From assembly GCF_019969685.1 (NCBI RefSeq), contig NZ_JAHXYZ010000002.1, forward strand, positions 558,001-622,000: 64,000 bases of DNA, given 5' to 3'. The first letter of the stretch is position 1. Every line of letters starts with the position of its first letter. A program made the position numbers and the translations under genes. Of the stretch, positions 14,774 to 23,457 are shown one piece after another. This stretch comes from Microbacterium sp. EST19A (GTDB taxonomy: Bacteria; Actinomycetota; Actinomycetes; Actinomycetales; Microbacteriaceae). The notes beneath the pieces were generated by a model. It saw only the letters and a program-made list of their open reading frames with translations. It had not been told where the DNA came from and did not search any database.

Positions 14774-15932
14774 ACGGATCTGGAAGCTGATCCCGAAGTC
14801 CGTGCAGGACTTCATCGCCGCTGGAGTCGACCGGGCGAAGGGCGTCGTCCCTCCGCCGCCGCCTCATCCCGACGTGACCCGGCGCCATCGCGTGCTCATC
14901 GGCCCGGTGAACTATGCCGGTCAGGGCTACCGGTGGTCTCGGGCGATGGAGGAAGGCGGAGACGTCTCGGCCAGGAACTTCGTCCACGCCGAGAACAACG
15001 TCCTGCAGTACCGCGCGGACTACGTCGTACCGTGGCGGACATCGGAGCACTCACGCGCGTGGCAGCGCGCCATGGCCGACACCATCGCCGCGGAGTACAC
15101 CCACGTGCTCATCGAGGCCTGCGTGCCGGTGCTGGGCGGCATGTTCTCCGGCGATCTGCGACGCCAGGTGGCCCTGATGCAAGCCGGCGGCGCACGGATC
15201 GGCATCATCGGACACGGTACGGATGTGCGCCTGCCGTCGACGCACCTGCAGTCGACGCCGTGGTCCCACTTCGTCGACAGCGACGAATGGGTGGCCGCGG
15301 AGCGGGTCGAGACCGTCGTCGCGGAGAACCTGCGGGTGATCGCCGAACTCGGACTGCCGACGTTCGTGTCCACGGCCGGGCTCCTCATCGACCTCCCCGA
15401 CGCGCACTTCCTCGGCGTCGTCATCGAGCCGGACAAGTGGGCGAATGACGCACCCGTGCTGGAACGCGACCGGCTGAAGGTCATCCATGCTCCGACGAAT
15501 CCTCATGTCAAGGGCACTCCCCTCATCGTGCCGGCGGCGCAGCGGCTTCATGACGAGGGTCTCATCGAGTTCGTCCAGCTCGACCGCACTCCGAACGAGG
15601 AGATGCCGGCCGTGCTCGCGTCCGCCGACATCGTCGTGGATCAGTTCCGCGTCGGCGACTACGGTGTGGCGGCGTGCGAGACGATGGCCGCCGGCCGTCT
15701 GGTTCTGGCCCACGTGACGGACCAGGTGCGTACCGAGGTGGAGAGCCACGCCGCCATGCCGCTGCCCGTCGTGGAGGCGAACCCTGACGACATCGAGGCC
15801 GTGCTGCGGGACATCGTCGCACGTCGCGACCACTATCGCGCGATCGCCGAGTCCGGCCCCGCCTTCGTCCGTCGGCTCCACGACGGAACCTTCTCGCGCG
15901 ACGTGCTCGTCAAGCACTTCCTGACGGTCTGA
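14757..15932 (+). CDS. Paralogous glycosyltransferase B (GT4-like)
   Basis: 391-residue paralogue of the proteins at 13538 and 17106. It keeps G-P-V-N-Y-A-G-Q-G, a V-L-I-E-A motif, HGTDVRLPS, the I-H-A-P-T-N-P-H-V-K-G-T motif and V-V-D-Q-F-R-V-G-D-Y-G-V-A-A-C-E-T. It differs most at the N-terminus, where a proline run (residues 31-36) separates a basic amphipathic segment from the first Rossmann domain. Start ATG lies inside the previous gene, with GGAAGGCGAAGC upstream as a plausible ribosome site. Followed within 6 bp by the GT4 gene at 15938, so one operon. Confidence 0.8.
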   Translation: MHPAIERIWKLIPKSVQDFIAAGVDRAKGVVPPPPPHPDVTRRHRVLIGPVNYAGQGYRWSRAMEEGGDVSARNFVHAENNVLQYRADYVVPWRTSEHSRAWQRAMADTIAAEYTHVLIEACVPVLGGMFSGDLRRQVALMQAGGARIGIIGHGTDVRLPSTHLQSTPWSHFVDSDEWVAAERVETVVAENLRVIAELGLPTFVSTAGLLIDLPDAHFLGVVIEPDKWANDAPVLERDRLKVIHAPTNPHVKGTPLIVPAAQRLHDEGLIEFVQLDRTPNEEMPAVLASADIVVDQFRVGDYGVAACETMAAGRLVLAHVTDQVRTEVESHAAMPLPVVEANPDDIEAVLRDIVARRDHYRAIAESGPAFVRRLHDGTFSRDVLVKHFLTV

Positions 15933-15937
15933 TCTCC

Positions 15938-17104
15938 ATGCTCGTCACCATCGTCTCGCGCATCTACCGACCGGAGCCCTCTGCCGCGTCGCTGTTCCTC
16001 GGCGCGATCGCGGACGAGCTGACGGGCCGCGGCAACGACGTCGTCGTCCTGACGGCCCGACTGCCGAAGCGGATGAAGGCTCCGCGGTACGCGGAGACGG
16101 TGCGCACGTTCCCCGTCGTCCGCGATCGTCAGGGGTATGTGCGCGGTTACATCCCGTACCTGAGCTTCGACATCCCACTGGCGTTCCGGATGCTCTTCAT
16201 GCGGCGCCCGGATGTCGTGTTCATGGAGCCCCCTCCCACCACCGGCGTCGTCGTCCGCGTCGTGTGCGCCCTGCGCCGGATCCCGTACGTCTACGACGCC
16301 GCGGATGTGTGGTCGGATGCCGCCGATCAGGCGACGAACTCCGCCCTCGTCATCCGCGTGCTCCGCGCCATGGAGGGCTTCGGGATGCGCGGGGCCGAGC
16401 GCCTCGTCACCATCTCGCAGGGGGTCGTGACGCGCGCACGTGCGCTCGGTGTCCGCCGGAAGATCGCGGTGACGGGATTCGGTGCCGACACGGGCGCGTT
16501 CGCCCCCGATCCCGCCGTACCGGTGCGGCCTCTCTTCGTCTACGCCGGCAGCTATTCGCCATGGCACGGGGCTGAGGCACTGGTCGACGCGTTCGGGATC
16601 TTCTCGGCAGATCACCCCGGTTACACGCTACGTTTCATCGGCAACGGCAGCGAGCGCGAGCTCATCGAGGAGCGGGCGGGCGCTGCCGGAGTCGCCGACG
16701 CCATCGAGTTCATCCCGGCGATGCCGGCCGAGGAGCTTCTCCCGCACCTGAACGAAGCCGTCGCGAGCATGGCGACACTGCGTCCGAACACCGGCTACGA
16801 CTACGCCTTCACGACCAAGGCCTACTCCTCCCTCGCCGCGGGCTGCCCTGTGCTGTTCGCCGGTCCCGGACCGACCGCGCCGTTCCTCCGCGAGGCGAAC
16901 CGTCACGTGCGCGCCGGGATCGCGTGCGAGTACGACGTGTCGCAGATCGCCATCGCGATGGCGCAGCTCGCCGCCGACCCGTCCAGTGCCGAGGAGAGGG
17001 TCGCGCTCGGACGTTGGACGGCCGAAGAGCACTCGCTCTCCGCGGTCGCGCGTCGCGTGGTCGACAACATCGAGTCCGCGGCCGCGCGGTCCGAGGAGGA
17101 CTGA
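15938..17104 (+). CDS. Glycosyltransferase family 4 (WbuB/WcaI-like)
   Basis: 388-residue GT4 enzyme of the type that transfers a sugar to a lipid-linked or growing glycan. The N-terminal I-V-S-R-I-Y-R-P-E-P-S-A-A-S motif, an F-M-E-P-P-P-T motif, V-Y-D-A-A-D-V-W-S-D, the domain linker I-A-V-T-G-F-G-A-D-T and the C-terminal Y-A-G-S-Y-S-P-W-H-G start are standard. The region equivalent to E-x7-E reads Y-A-F-T-T-K-A-Y-S-S-L-A-A-G-C-P-V-L, where Lys replaces the first Glu, as in WbuB-like proteins. It sits between two paralogous GTs and is spaced 5 bp and 1 bp from them, so it is co-transcribed. Confidence 0.88.
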   Translation: MLVTIVSRIYRPEPSAASLFLGAIADELTGRGNDVVVLTARLPKRMKAPRYAETVRTFPVVRDRQGYVRGYIPYLSFDIPLAFRMLFMRRPDVVFMEPPPTTGVVVRVVCALRRIPYVYDAADVWSDAADQATNSALVIRVLRAMEGFGMRGAERLVTISQGVVTRARALGVRRKIAVTGFGADTGAFAPDPAVPVRPLFVYAGSYSPWHGAEALVDAFGIFSADHPGYTLRFIGNGSERELIEERAGAAGVADAIEFIPAMPAEELLPHLNEAVASMATLRPNTGYDYAFTTKAYSSLAAGCPVLFAGPGPTAPFLREANRHVRAGIACEYDVSQIAIAMAQLAADPSSAEERVALGRWTAEEHSLSAVARRVVDNIESAAARSEED

Positions 17105-17105
17105 C

Positions 17106-18341
17106 ATGGCCGGACTGCATGACCTCGCCGGATGGCTGGTCCGCCGTCGGTCGTCGCTGCCGGGCTGGATGGCTCGCATCATCGATGCCCCGGCGCGCCA
17201 CCCCGACGGACTCATCGGCCGACTCGCCTATCGGATCCTCGGGTCGAGCGGCGCCCCGAACACGCAGGTGCCGGACTCCGTCATCCGTGTCTACATCGCA
17301 CCGACCAACTACTCCGGTCAGGGCTTCCTCTGGGCTCGGGCGCTCGAACGCGCCCAGAGCGACGTGGGGGCACGCAACATGGCCGTGGACATCCCCGGCG
17401 GATTCGCCTTCCGCGCGGACACGACGGTGCCGATCGCCGTCAACAGCGCCTCAGCCGAGTGGCAGCGTGCCGAGTGGGAAGCGGTGCAGCGCTTCACCCA
17501 CGTCCTCATCGAGGCCGAGCGCCCGATCTTCGGCGGGCTCTTCGGGCGTAGCGTGCTCTCCGAGGTCGAGGCGCTCGAAGCCGCCGGACTGTCGGTCGCG
17601 TTCCTCAGCCACGGCACCGACATCCGCAGCCCGCGGTCGCACGCCGCCCTGACCCCCTGGTCGCCGTATCCCGAGGATCCGCGCACCGACACGCTCCAGT
17701 CCGACGCCGACGCGAACGCCGACCTCCTCGAGACGCTCCGGCGCCCGACGTTCGTCTCCACGCCCGACCTCCTCCTCGACATCCCGTGGGCCCGCTGGTG
17801 CCCTGTCGTCGTGGACGTCGCGCGGTTCGCCAGCGACCGCCCGGTCCTCTCCGAGCAGACCGCCCGTGTCATCCACGTCTCCAGCTCTCCGGTGCAGAAG
17901 GGCAGCCATCACATCGAGCCCGCTCTGCGCTCCCTGATCGATGCGCAGACCATCGGATACGAGCTCGTGTCGGGCGTGAGTTCCGACAGCATGCCCGGCG
18001 TCATCGGCGGCGCCGACATCGTGCTGGACCAGTTCCGGATCGGTTCCTACGGCGTCGCGGCGTGCGAGGCCATGGCGGCGGGGCGGATCGTCGTCGGTCA
18101 CGTCCTCCCGCAGGTGCGGGAACACATCCTCGCCGAGACAGGGCTGGCCCTGCCGATCGTCGAGGCCACGCCCGACACCCTGCACGCCGTCGTCAGCGGG
18201 CTGCTCGCCGACCGTGACGGCGCACGAGAGATCGCCGCACGCGGGCCCGCCTACGTCGAAGCGGTGCATTCCGGCGCGCGCAGCGCCGCAGTCCTCCTGG
18301 ACGGCTGGATCACCCGTTCAGGCGACGCCGACGGGAACTGA
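17106..18341 (+). CDS. Paralogous glycosyltransferase C (GT4-like)
   Basis: 411-residue third member of the paralogous set. Motifs: LPGWMARIID near the N-terminus, A-P-T-N-Y-S-G-Q-G, A-R-N-M-A-V-D-I-P-G-G-F (nearly identical to copy A), HGTDIRSPR, V-S-T-P-D-L-L, and V-L-D-Q-F-R-I-G-S-Y-G-V-A-A-C-E-A-M. Start is the ATG directly after the preceding stop; the longer upstream frame only overlaps the previous GT. The 3' end overlaps the converging acyltransferase gene by 24 bp. The similarity to copy A over the whole length suggests a duplication with the GT at 14757 already diverged. Confidence 0.8.
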   Translation: MAGLHDLAGWLVRRRSSLPGWMARIIDAPARHPDGLIGRLAYRILGSSGAPNTQVPDSVIRVYIAPTNYSGQGFLWARALERAQSDVGARNMAVDIPGGFAFRADTTVPIAVNSASAEWQRAEWEAVQRFTHVLIEAERPIFGGLFGRSVLSEVEALEAAGLSVAFLSHGTDIRSPRSHAALTPWSPYPEDPRTDTLQSDADANADLLETLRRPTFVSTPDLLLDIPWARWCPVVVDVARFASDRPVLSEQTARVIHVSSSPVQKGSHHIEPALRSLIDAQTIGYELVSGVSSDSMPGVIGGADIVLDQFRIGSYGVAACEAMAAGRIVVGHVLPQVREHILAETGLALPIVEATPDTLHAVVSGLLADRDGAREIAARGPAYVEAVHSGARSAAVLLDGWITRSGDADGN

Positions 18342-19466
18342 CCTCTTCGCATCGCGCTTGTCCTTCCAGCGGCGCATCCGCCGCTCGAGCGGACGCTCGA
18401 CGAACGAGTGCAGAGCCCAGGCGGCGACGATGCAGACGGCCAGCAGGACGACGTACCAGATGAGGTTCGTCCACGAGGGCGGCTGCAGCCCGAACAACCG
18501 CAGAGCCGTGTAGATGACGGTCGCGTGGATGAGATAGAACGCGAACGACCATTCGCCGAGCTTCACCTGGATGCGGGTGTCGAAGAAGACACGTCGTCCC
18601 CGCAGCGAGGCGGAGGCGAGAGCGACGATGGCGATCGCGCATCCGACGGTGAACAGCTCGTTCGCGAACGTCCCGACGTATCCGATCAGAGGGATGACCC
18701 CGTTCAGACGGGTGCTGAGGAGTATGGCGAGGATCGCGGCCGCCATCGCGCCGACGCCGACGAAGGGGTGGATGCGCGGACGCCAGCCGTTGCGCATGGC
18801 CCAGGCCAGCGCCATGCCCAGGACGAACTCGGGCAGACGCTGCACCGGCAGAGGAACGAGCGGCAGCCAGGATTCCGGCGCCAGCGCGACGCCCAACCGG
18901 TACACGAAGGCGTAGAGCACGACACCCGCCGCGAGGAGGAGCGCTCCGCGCTTCGCCATCGGCACGAGCACGCGCGAGATCCACGGGTGCAGGGCGTAGA
19001 AGAACGCCTCGCAGGTCAGCGTCCAGGCGGCCGGGTTGCCCGAGAACAGGATCAGCGGGTTCGACCACCAGGCCTGGAGCAGCACGACCGACAGCGCCAG
19101 GATGGCGAGGTCGAACGGCTTCAGGAAGCTTCCCTCGGGGACCGCCGCGAACGTGTAGAAGACCGGGATGGCGAGGATGAGCGCCACCATGTGCGACGGC
19201 CAGATGCGCGCGAACCGCCGCCAGTAGAACGTCGAGGTCGACACCGCGGGCCGGGCGGACCACGTGAGCACGAACCCCGAGAGCACGAAGAAGAACGTCA
19301 CCCCGAAGTACCCGTACGAGAACACCTGCGCCAGCACTCCCGGCACCGGAGCGAAGACGAGCATGTGATAGAAGAAGACGAGGAACGCCGCCCACCACCG
19401 GAGTCCGGTCAGTGCGTCGAGTCGCTGTGTCGGCTCGGCGAGGACGTTTCGGGAGGGCAGCGACAT
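18318..19466 (-). CDS. Acyltransferase-3 membrane protein (OafA-like, no SGNH domain)
   Basis: 382-residue integral membrane acyltransferase predicted to transfer an acetyl or similar group onto the glycopolymer. The AT3 signature is visible: L-D-A-L-T-G-L-R-W-W-A-A near residue 17, Y-H at residue 38, G-Y-F-G-V-T-F-F-F-V-L-S-G-F, and W-R-R-F-A-R-I-W-P. About ten transmembrane segments follow, and the protein ends in a basic tail (ERPLERRMRRWKDKRD). It lacks the extracytoplasmic SGNH domain of the copy at 1-1467. Start MSLPSRN at 19466 matches the conserved length; longer frames run into intergenic sequence. Confidence 0.88.
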   Translation of the reverse strand: MSLPSRNVLAEPTQRLDALTGLRWWAAFLVFFYHMLVFAPVPGVLAQVFSYGYFGVTFFFVLSGFVLTWSARPAVSTSTFYWRRFARIWPSHMVALILAIPVFYTFAAVPEGSFLKPFDLAILALSVVLLQAWWSNPLILFSGNPAAWTLTCEAFFYALHPWISRVLVPMAKRGALLLAAGVVLYAFVYRLGVALAPESWLPLVPLPVQRLPEFVLGMALAWAMRNGWRPRIHPFVGVGAMAAAILAILLSTRLNGVIPLIGYVGTFANELFTVGCAIAIVALASASLRGRRVFFDTRIQVKLGEWSFAFYLIHATVIYTALRLFGLQPPSWTNLIWYVVLLAVCIVAAWALHSFVERPLERRMRRWKDKRDAKRSVPVGVA

Positions 19467-19540
19467 CTGTCTCGGTTCCGGTATCGGGGGCGGTCGATAA
19501 CCCAGGATACCCGGCGGCTCGGCGGCACCCCGTCGCGCCG

Positions 19541-19546
19541 TAGAAT
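19541..19546 (+). promoter_or_regulatory. -10 element (TAGAAT) of family 2 glycosyltransferase, leaderless
   Basis: TAGAAT ends 7 nt before ATG 19554. An in-frame GTG at 19551 is immediately upstream, but the ATG fits the expected transcription start better. Confidence 0.55.
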
Positions 19547-19553
19547 TCCAGTG

Positions 19554-20636
19554 ATGAGCACCCCGCAGATCGACGTCGTGATTCCTGTCCACTCCGCCAC
19601 GCGTCCCGTGGATCGCGCGGTGAAGTCCGTCCTCGACGGCACCTCGACCGCAGTCCGCGTCAGCGTCGTCGCGCACAACATCGATCCGTCGGTGATCGAG
19701 GCGAACCTCGGATCGCTGATGTCCGACGACCGCGTGCGGCTGCTGCCCTTCGAGGACGGCATCCGCTCCCCGGCCGGACCCATGAACCACGGCCTCGACC
19801 AGGCGACCGCCCCGCTCATCGCCGTCATGGGGTCGGACGACGAACTCGCTCCCGGCGCGATCGACTCGTGGGTGCGCCTCCAGTCCGAGACCGGCGCGTC
19901 GACCGTGCTCGCGCGCATCCGGATCGTCGGACGCGGGAGCGATCCGTACCCTCCCGTGCGCAACGGACGACGGCAGCGGGCGCTCGACGCGCGGAAGGAT
20001 CGTCTGGCTTACCGGTCCGCGCCGCTCGGCGTCGTCGATCGGGAGCGCTTCGCGGATCTGCGCTTCACCGAGGGCCTGCCCTCCGGTGAGGATCTCGCCT
20101 ACACCGCGACGCTCTGGTTCACCGGCGCGCACATCGCCTACGACATGGCCGGACCCGCCTACCTCGTGCACGACGACGCCGACGACCGCGTCACATTCTC
20201 GAGCAGGGAGGTGGCGGCCGACTTCGCGTTCCTCGACGCGATCGAGGCGACGCCCTGGTATCCCTCGCTGGGTCGCGCCGACCGTCAGGCGCTGGCGATC
20301 AAGGTCCTCCGCGTGCACGTATTCGACGCCGTTCTCGCCCGGGTGAACGCACCGGAGGGCCTGGAAGCGCACCGACGAGACCTCATCGCCGTGATCGACC
20401 GCCTCGAGCGGATGGCGCCGGGAGTGCTGCGACTCCTCGCACGGGTCGACCGCCAGGTCCTCGACGAGCTCCAGGAAGCCACGCCGGACCCGGCGCGCAT
20501 CCTCCACCTGCTCGATGCGCGCTGGAACTATCGCACCGTCGGCGCGCTCACGCCCAGGAATCCGTTGCTCGCCCTGCACCGGCAGGCACCGTTCCGCACG
20601 CTCTTCGCGGGACTGCGCTCGATGAACGCCGGCTGA
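19554..20636 (+). CDS. Glycosyltransferase family 2
   Basis: 360-residue GT-A enzyme. The N-terminus has I-D-V-V-I-P-V-H-S, the GT2 nucleotide-binding start; A-V-M-G-S-D-D-E near residue 93 is the DXD-type metal site; S-G-E-D-L-A-Y near residue 180 is the E-D acceptor-base region. No membrane segment; the C-terminal 100 residues are helical and specific. Monocistronic on the plus strand between an acyltransferase (minus) and an ABC exporter (minus). Transcription appears leaderless. Confidence 0.85.
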   Translation: MSTPQIDVVIPVHSATRPVDRAVKSVLDGTSTAVRVSVVAHNIDPSVIEANLGSLMSDDRVRLLPFEDGIRSPAGPMNHGLDQATAPLIAVMGSDDELAPGAIDSWVRLQSETGASTVLARIRIVGRGSDPYPPVRNGRRQRALDARKDRLAYRSAPLGVVDRERFADLRFTEGLPSGEDLAYTATLWFTGAHIAYDMAGPAYLVHDDADDRVTFSSREVAADFAFLDAIEATPWYPSLGRADRQALAIKVLRVHVFDAVLARVNAPEGLEAHRRDLIAVIDRLERMAPGVLRLLARVDRQVLDELQEATPDPARILHLLDARWNYRTVGALTPRNPLLALHRQAPFRTLFAGLRSMNAG

Positions 20637-20664
20637 GACCGGGACGCCTCCGTCGAGGTCGCTC

Positions 20665-22458
20665 TCAGTCGAGGTCGCGGGCGAGTCCTGCGAGAACGAC
20701 CTGCTCGGCGAAGTCCGGAAGCATCGACGCGACCTCGAGGAAAGTCCCGGATGCCGCGATCACACCCTCGTCGACGTAGCAGATCCGGTCGTAGTCCTTG
20801 ATCGTCGACAGACGGTGGGCGACCGAGATCAGCGTCACCTCGCCCTGCAGGGCCCGGATCGACTTCGTCACCTCGTCCTCGGTCTTCGTGTCGAGCGAAC
20901 TCGTCGCCTCATCGAGCACGAGCACCAGCGGATCGGTGTACAGCGCACGCGCGATACCCAGGCGCTGCTGCTGCCCGCCCGACAGGGACACGCCCCGCTC
21001 GCCGATGCGCTCGTGGATGCCGCCGGCGCGAGAGCGGATGAGCGGACCGAGCTGCGCACGCTCGAGCGCGTTCAGGACCCGCTCCTCGTCGACCTCCTCG
21101 GTCCACGTCAACGCCACGTTCTGTGCGATGCTGCCGTCGAACAGGGCGACACGCTGCGGCACGTAGCCGACACGTCCTCGCCACTGCTTGAGGACCGAGT
21201 TGAGCGGCGCGCCGTCGATCGAGATCAGGCCCCGCGACGCCTGGCTCAGGCCGAGGAGGAGGTCGATCAGGGTCGACTTGCCCGCACCCGACGGTCCGAC
21301 GATGCCGAGCGAGCTTCCCAGCGGGATGTCCAGCGACATCCCGCGGATGACGTCTTCCGACGCGCTCGGGTAGCGGAAGCGGACGTCGTCGAGCCGCAGC
21401 TCGCGCGGGCTCTCCGCGAGGACGGCCGTGTCCTCAGGGGTCGAGGACGACTCCATGTCCTTCTCGGCCGACATGAGGTCGCCGATCACGTCGAGCGCCG
21501 CCGGGGTGCTCGCCACAGCCTGGACGATGCCACCCTGGATGCCGGTGATCGCGGGGATGAGACGGAAGCCGGTCGCGGCGAACAGCGCGACCGATGACAG
21601 GGCTGCGGTGATGCCGCCCTGCCAGAAGGCGAATCCGCCGATCAGGATGACACCGCCGATCAGAGCCGCCTCGAAGGCGAAGCCAGGGATGATGCCCAGG
21701 AACCCTCCGTTGGCACGTGCGCGCACCGAACGACTGCGGTTCGTCGCGACGAGGTCGGAGACCTCGGACAGACGGTTGCGCAGACTCAGCTCCTTGAGCG
21801 CCTCCATCATCTCCGTCATCAGGATCGCGACGCGGTAGCTGTAGGTGAGGTTCACCTGCGCGGCCTCGAGCGACCGCTTGGTGACGACCTGGTGCACGAT
21901 GAGGGCGACGAGGCCCAGGTACCCGAACGCGATGACCGCGGTCAGCGGATCGGCCACGAGCAGCACCGCGATGATCAGGACGAACGTGAAGATCATGCTC
22001 GGAACCCGCATCAGGGGAAGAAGGAACCCGGCCATGGTGTTCGCGATACCGGCATCGGCGATACGGGTGATCTCGGCGACGGAGCGCTTCGACCGCTCCT
22101 CCCAGCTCGAGTTGATGTAGGCCTTGAACATCCGATCGCCGATCTCCAGCTCGTACCTGGCGAAGCGGCGGGTGGCGAACCAGTGCAGCGTGACGGAGAG
22201 CACCGACTTGATGATGATGAGCACGCAGGCGCCGAGCGCGAGCAGCGGGAGCGACTCCGTCGGCACCTCGCCGATGATCGGCAGCGACAGGGTGCCACCC
22301 GACAACGCCGGCCCGATGATGAGTGCCAGCAGAGACATCGCGACGACGTCGAGCGCAGTGATCGCGGTGGTCGCGACCATGTACCCGGCGAAGTATCGTC
22401 TCGCGCCCTCCGGCAGCAGGGGCAGGAGGTCTCTCAGGACCGGCCAGATTCTCTTCAT
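20665..22458 (-). CDS. ABC exporter, fused permease-ATPase (MsbA/PglK-like)
   Basis: 597-residue half-transporter with an N-terminal six-helix membrane domain (residues about 20-300) and a C-terminal ATPase. Walker A GPSGAGKST is near residue 386; the signature is VSLSGGQQQR; Walker B is L-V-L-V-L-D-E-A-T-S-S; the switch His is in S-V-A-H-R-L-S. It works as a homodimer. In glycan loci such proteins (PglK, Wzk) flip lipid-linked oligosaccharides. It lies first-in-line before the WbpB-like gene downstream of the sugar operon (13 bp gap), so it is expressed with the diacetamido-uronate genes and is a good flippase candidate for their product. Confidence 0.88.
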   Translation of the reverse strand: MKRIWPVLRDLLPLLPEGARRYFAGYMVATTAITALDVVAMSLLALIIGPALSGGTLSLPIIGEVPTESLPLLALGACVLIIIKSVLSVTLHWFATRRFARYELEIGDRMFKAYINSSWEERSKRSVAEITRIADAGIANTMAGFLLPLMRVPSMIFTFVLIIAVLLVADPLTAVIAFGYLGLVALIVHQVVTKRSLEAAQVNLTYSYRVAILMTEMMEALKELSLRNRLSEVSDLVATNRSRSVRARANGGFLGIIPGFAFEAALIGGVILIGGFAFWQGGITAALSSVALFAATGFRLIPAITGIQGGIVQAVASTPAALDVIGDLMSAEKDMESSSTPEDTAVLAESPRELRLDDVRFRYPSASEDVIRGMSLDIPLGSSLGIVGPSGAGKSTLIDLLLGLSQASRGLISIDGAPLNSVLKQWRGRVGYVPQRVALFDGSIAQNVALTWTEEVDEERVLNALERAQLGPLIRSRAGGIHERIGERGVSLSGGQQQRLGIARALYTDPLVLVLDEATSSLDTKTEDEVTKSIRALQGEVTLISVAHRLSTIKDYDRICYVDEGVIAASGTFLEVASMLPDFAEQVVLAGLARDLD

Positions 22459-22470
22459 ACGCTCCGCTGC

Positions 22471-23457
22471 TCAGAAAGTGGTCGACACGCCGGTGGCGGC
22501 CGAGGTGACCGCGCCTTCGACGACGGCGAGGGTGTGCAGACCCTGCTCCATCGTCACGAGATCGCTCGGCTTGCCCAGCACCGCGTCGCGGAACGCCTCA
22601 TGCTCGACCTTGAGCGGCTCGCGCTTGGCGTAGGAGTACCGGGTGATGTCACCTTCCGACACACCGCGGAACGAGGAGATCGTGTCCCACTCGAGGGGGA
22701 TCGTGCCGTTCGCGTAGAACGTCAGGTCGCCCGTGGAGGTGTCGGCGATGAACGTGCCGCGCTCTCCGGTGACGACCGTGACACGCTCCTTCATCGGCGA
22801 GAGCCAGTTCACGAGGTGGTTGACGATGACGCCGTTCGCCAGGCGACCGGTCACGGTGATCATGTCCTCGAACTCGCGGCCGCTGCGGTGAGCGGTCTGC
22901 GCGAAGACGGTCTTGTACTCGCTCTGGGCGACCCAGCTCGTCAGGTCGATGTCGTGGGACGCGAGGTCCTTGGCGACACCGACGTCGGCGATGCGGGCGG
23001 GGAACGTGCTCTGGCGACGCGTGGCGATCTGGAAGACATCACCGAGTTCGCCCGCCTCGAGGCGGCGGCGCATCTCCTGTAGAGCAGGGTTGAAGCGCTC
23101 GACGTGGCCCACGGCTCCGACGAGTCCGCGCGAGGCGAACGCGTCGGTCATCCGGCGACCGGCCTCGACGTTGTGCGCGATCGGCTTCTCGACGAGCGTG
23201 TGCACACCGGCGTCGGCGAGCTTGAGCGCGGCGTCCTCGTGGAAGCGCGTCGGCACGGCGACGACGGCGATGTCGATTCCGGCGGCGATGAGCGCATCGA
23301 TGTCGGGGAGGACCTCGAGGCCGCCCGCGACGCCATGGGGGTCTCCCCCCGGGTCGGCGATCGCGACGAGGTCGACGCCGTCGACGTCGCGCAGCACACG
23401 GGCGTGGTGACGCCCCATCATCCCGACGCCGAGCAGACCGGCCCGCAGGTTGCCCAT
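22471..23457 (-). CDS. Gfo/Idh/MocA oxidoreductase (WbpB-like UDP-sugar 3-dehydrogenase)
   Basis: 328-residue NAD(P)-dependent sugar oxidoreductase. N-terminal G-L-L-G-V-G-M-M-G-R-H-H-A is the Rossmann loop; the V-E-K-P motif near residue 95 carries the catalytic Lys; D-L-A-S-H-D-I-D-L holds the conserved His-Asp. Together with a DegT aminotransferase and a hexapeptide acyltransferase directly upstream, coupled by ATGA and GTGA overlaps, it matches WbpB-WbpE-WbpD: oxidation at C3 of UDP-GlcNAcA, transamination, then N-acetylation to UDP-GlcNAc3NAcA. The role is inferred from this operon more than from the fold alone. Confidence 0.85.
   Translation of the reverse strand: MGNLRAGLLGVGMMGRHHARVLRDVDGVDLVAIADPGGDPHGVAGGLEVLPDIDALIAAGIDIAVVAVPTRFHEDAALKLADAGVHTLVEKPIAHNVEAGRRMTDAFASRGLVGAVGHVERFNPALQEMRRRLEAGELGDVFQIATRRQSTFPARIADVGVAKDLASHDIDLTSWVAQSEYKTVFAQTAHRSGREFEDMITVTGRLANGVIVNHLVNWLSPMKERVTVVTGERGTFIADTSTGDLTFYANGTIPLEWDTISSFRGVSEGDITRYSYAKREPLKVEHEAFRDAVLGKPSDLVTMEQGLHTLAVVEGAVTSAATGVSTTF

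Noticed and set aside
18408..19550. Long N-terminal extension of the family 2 glycosyltransferase
   Set aside because: It is antisense to the acyltransferase gene; the conserved GT2 start and a -10 element place initiation at 19554.
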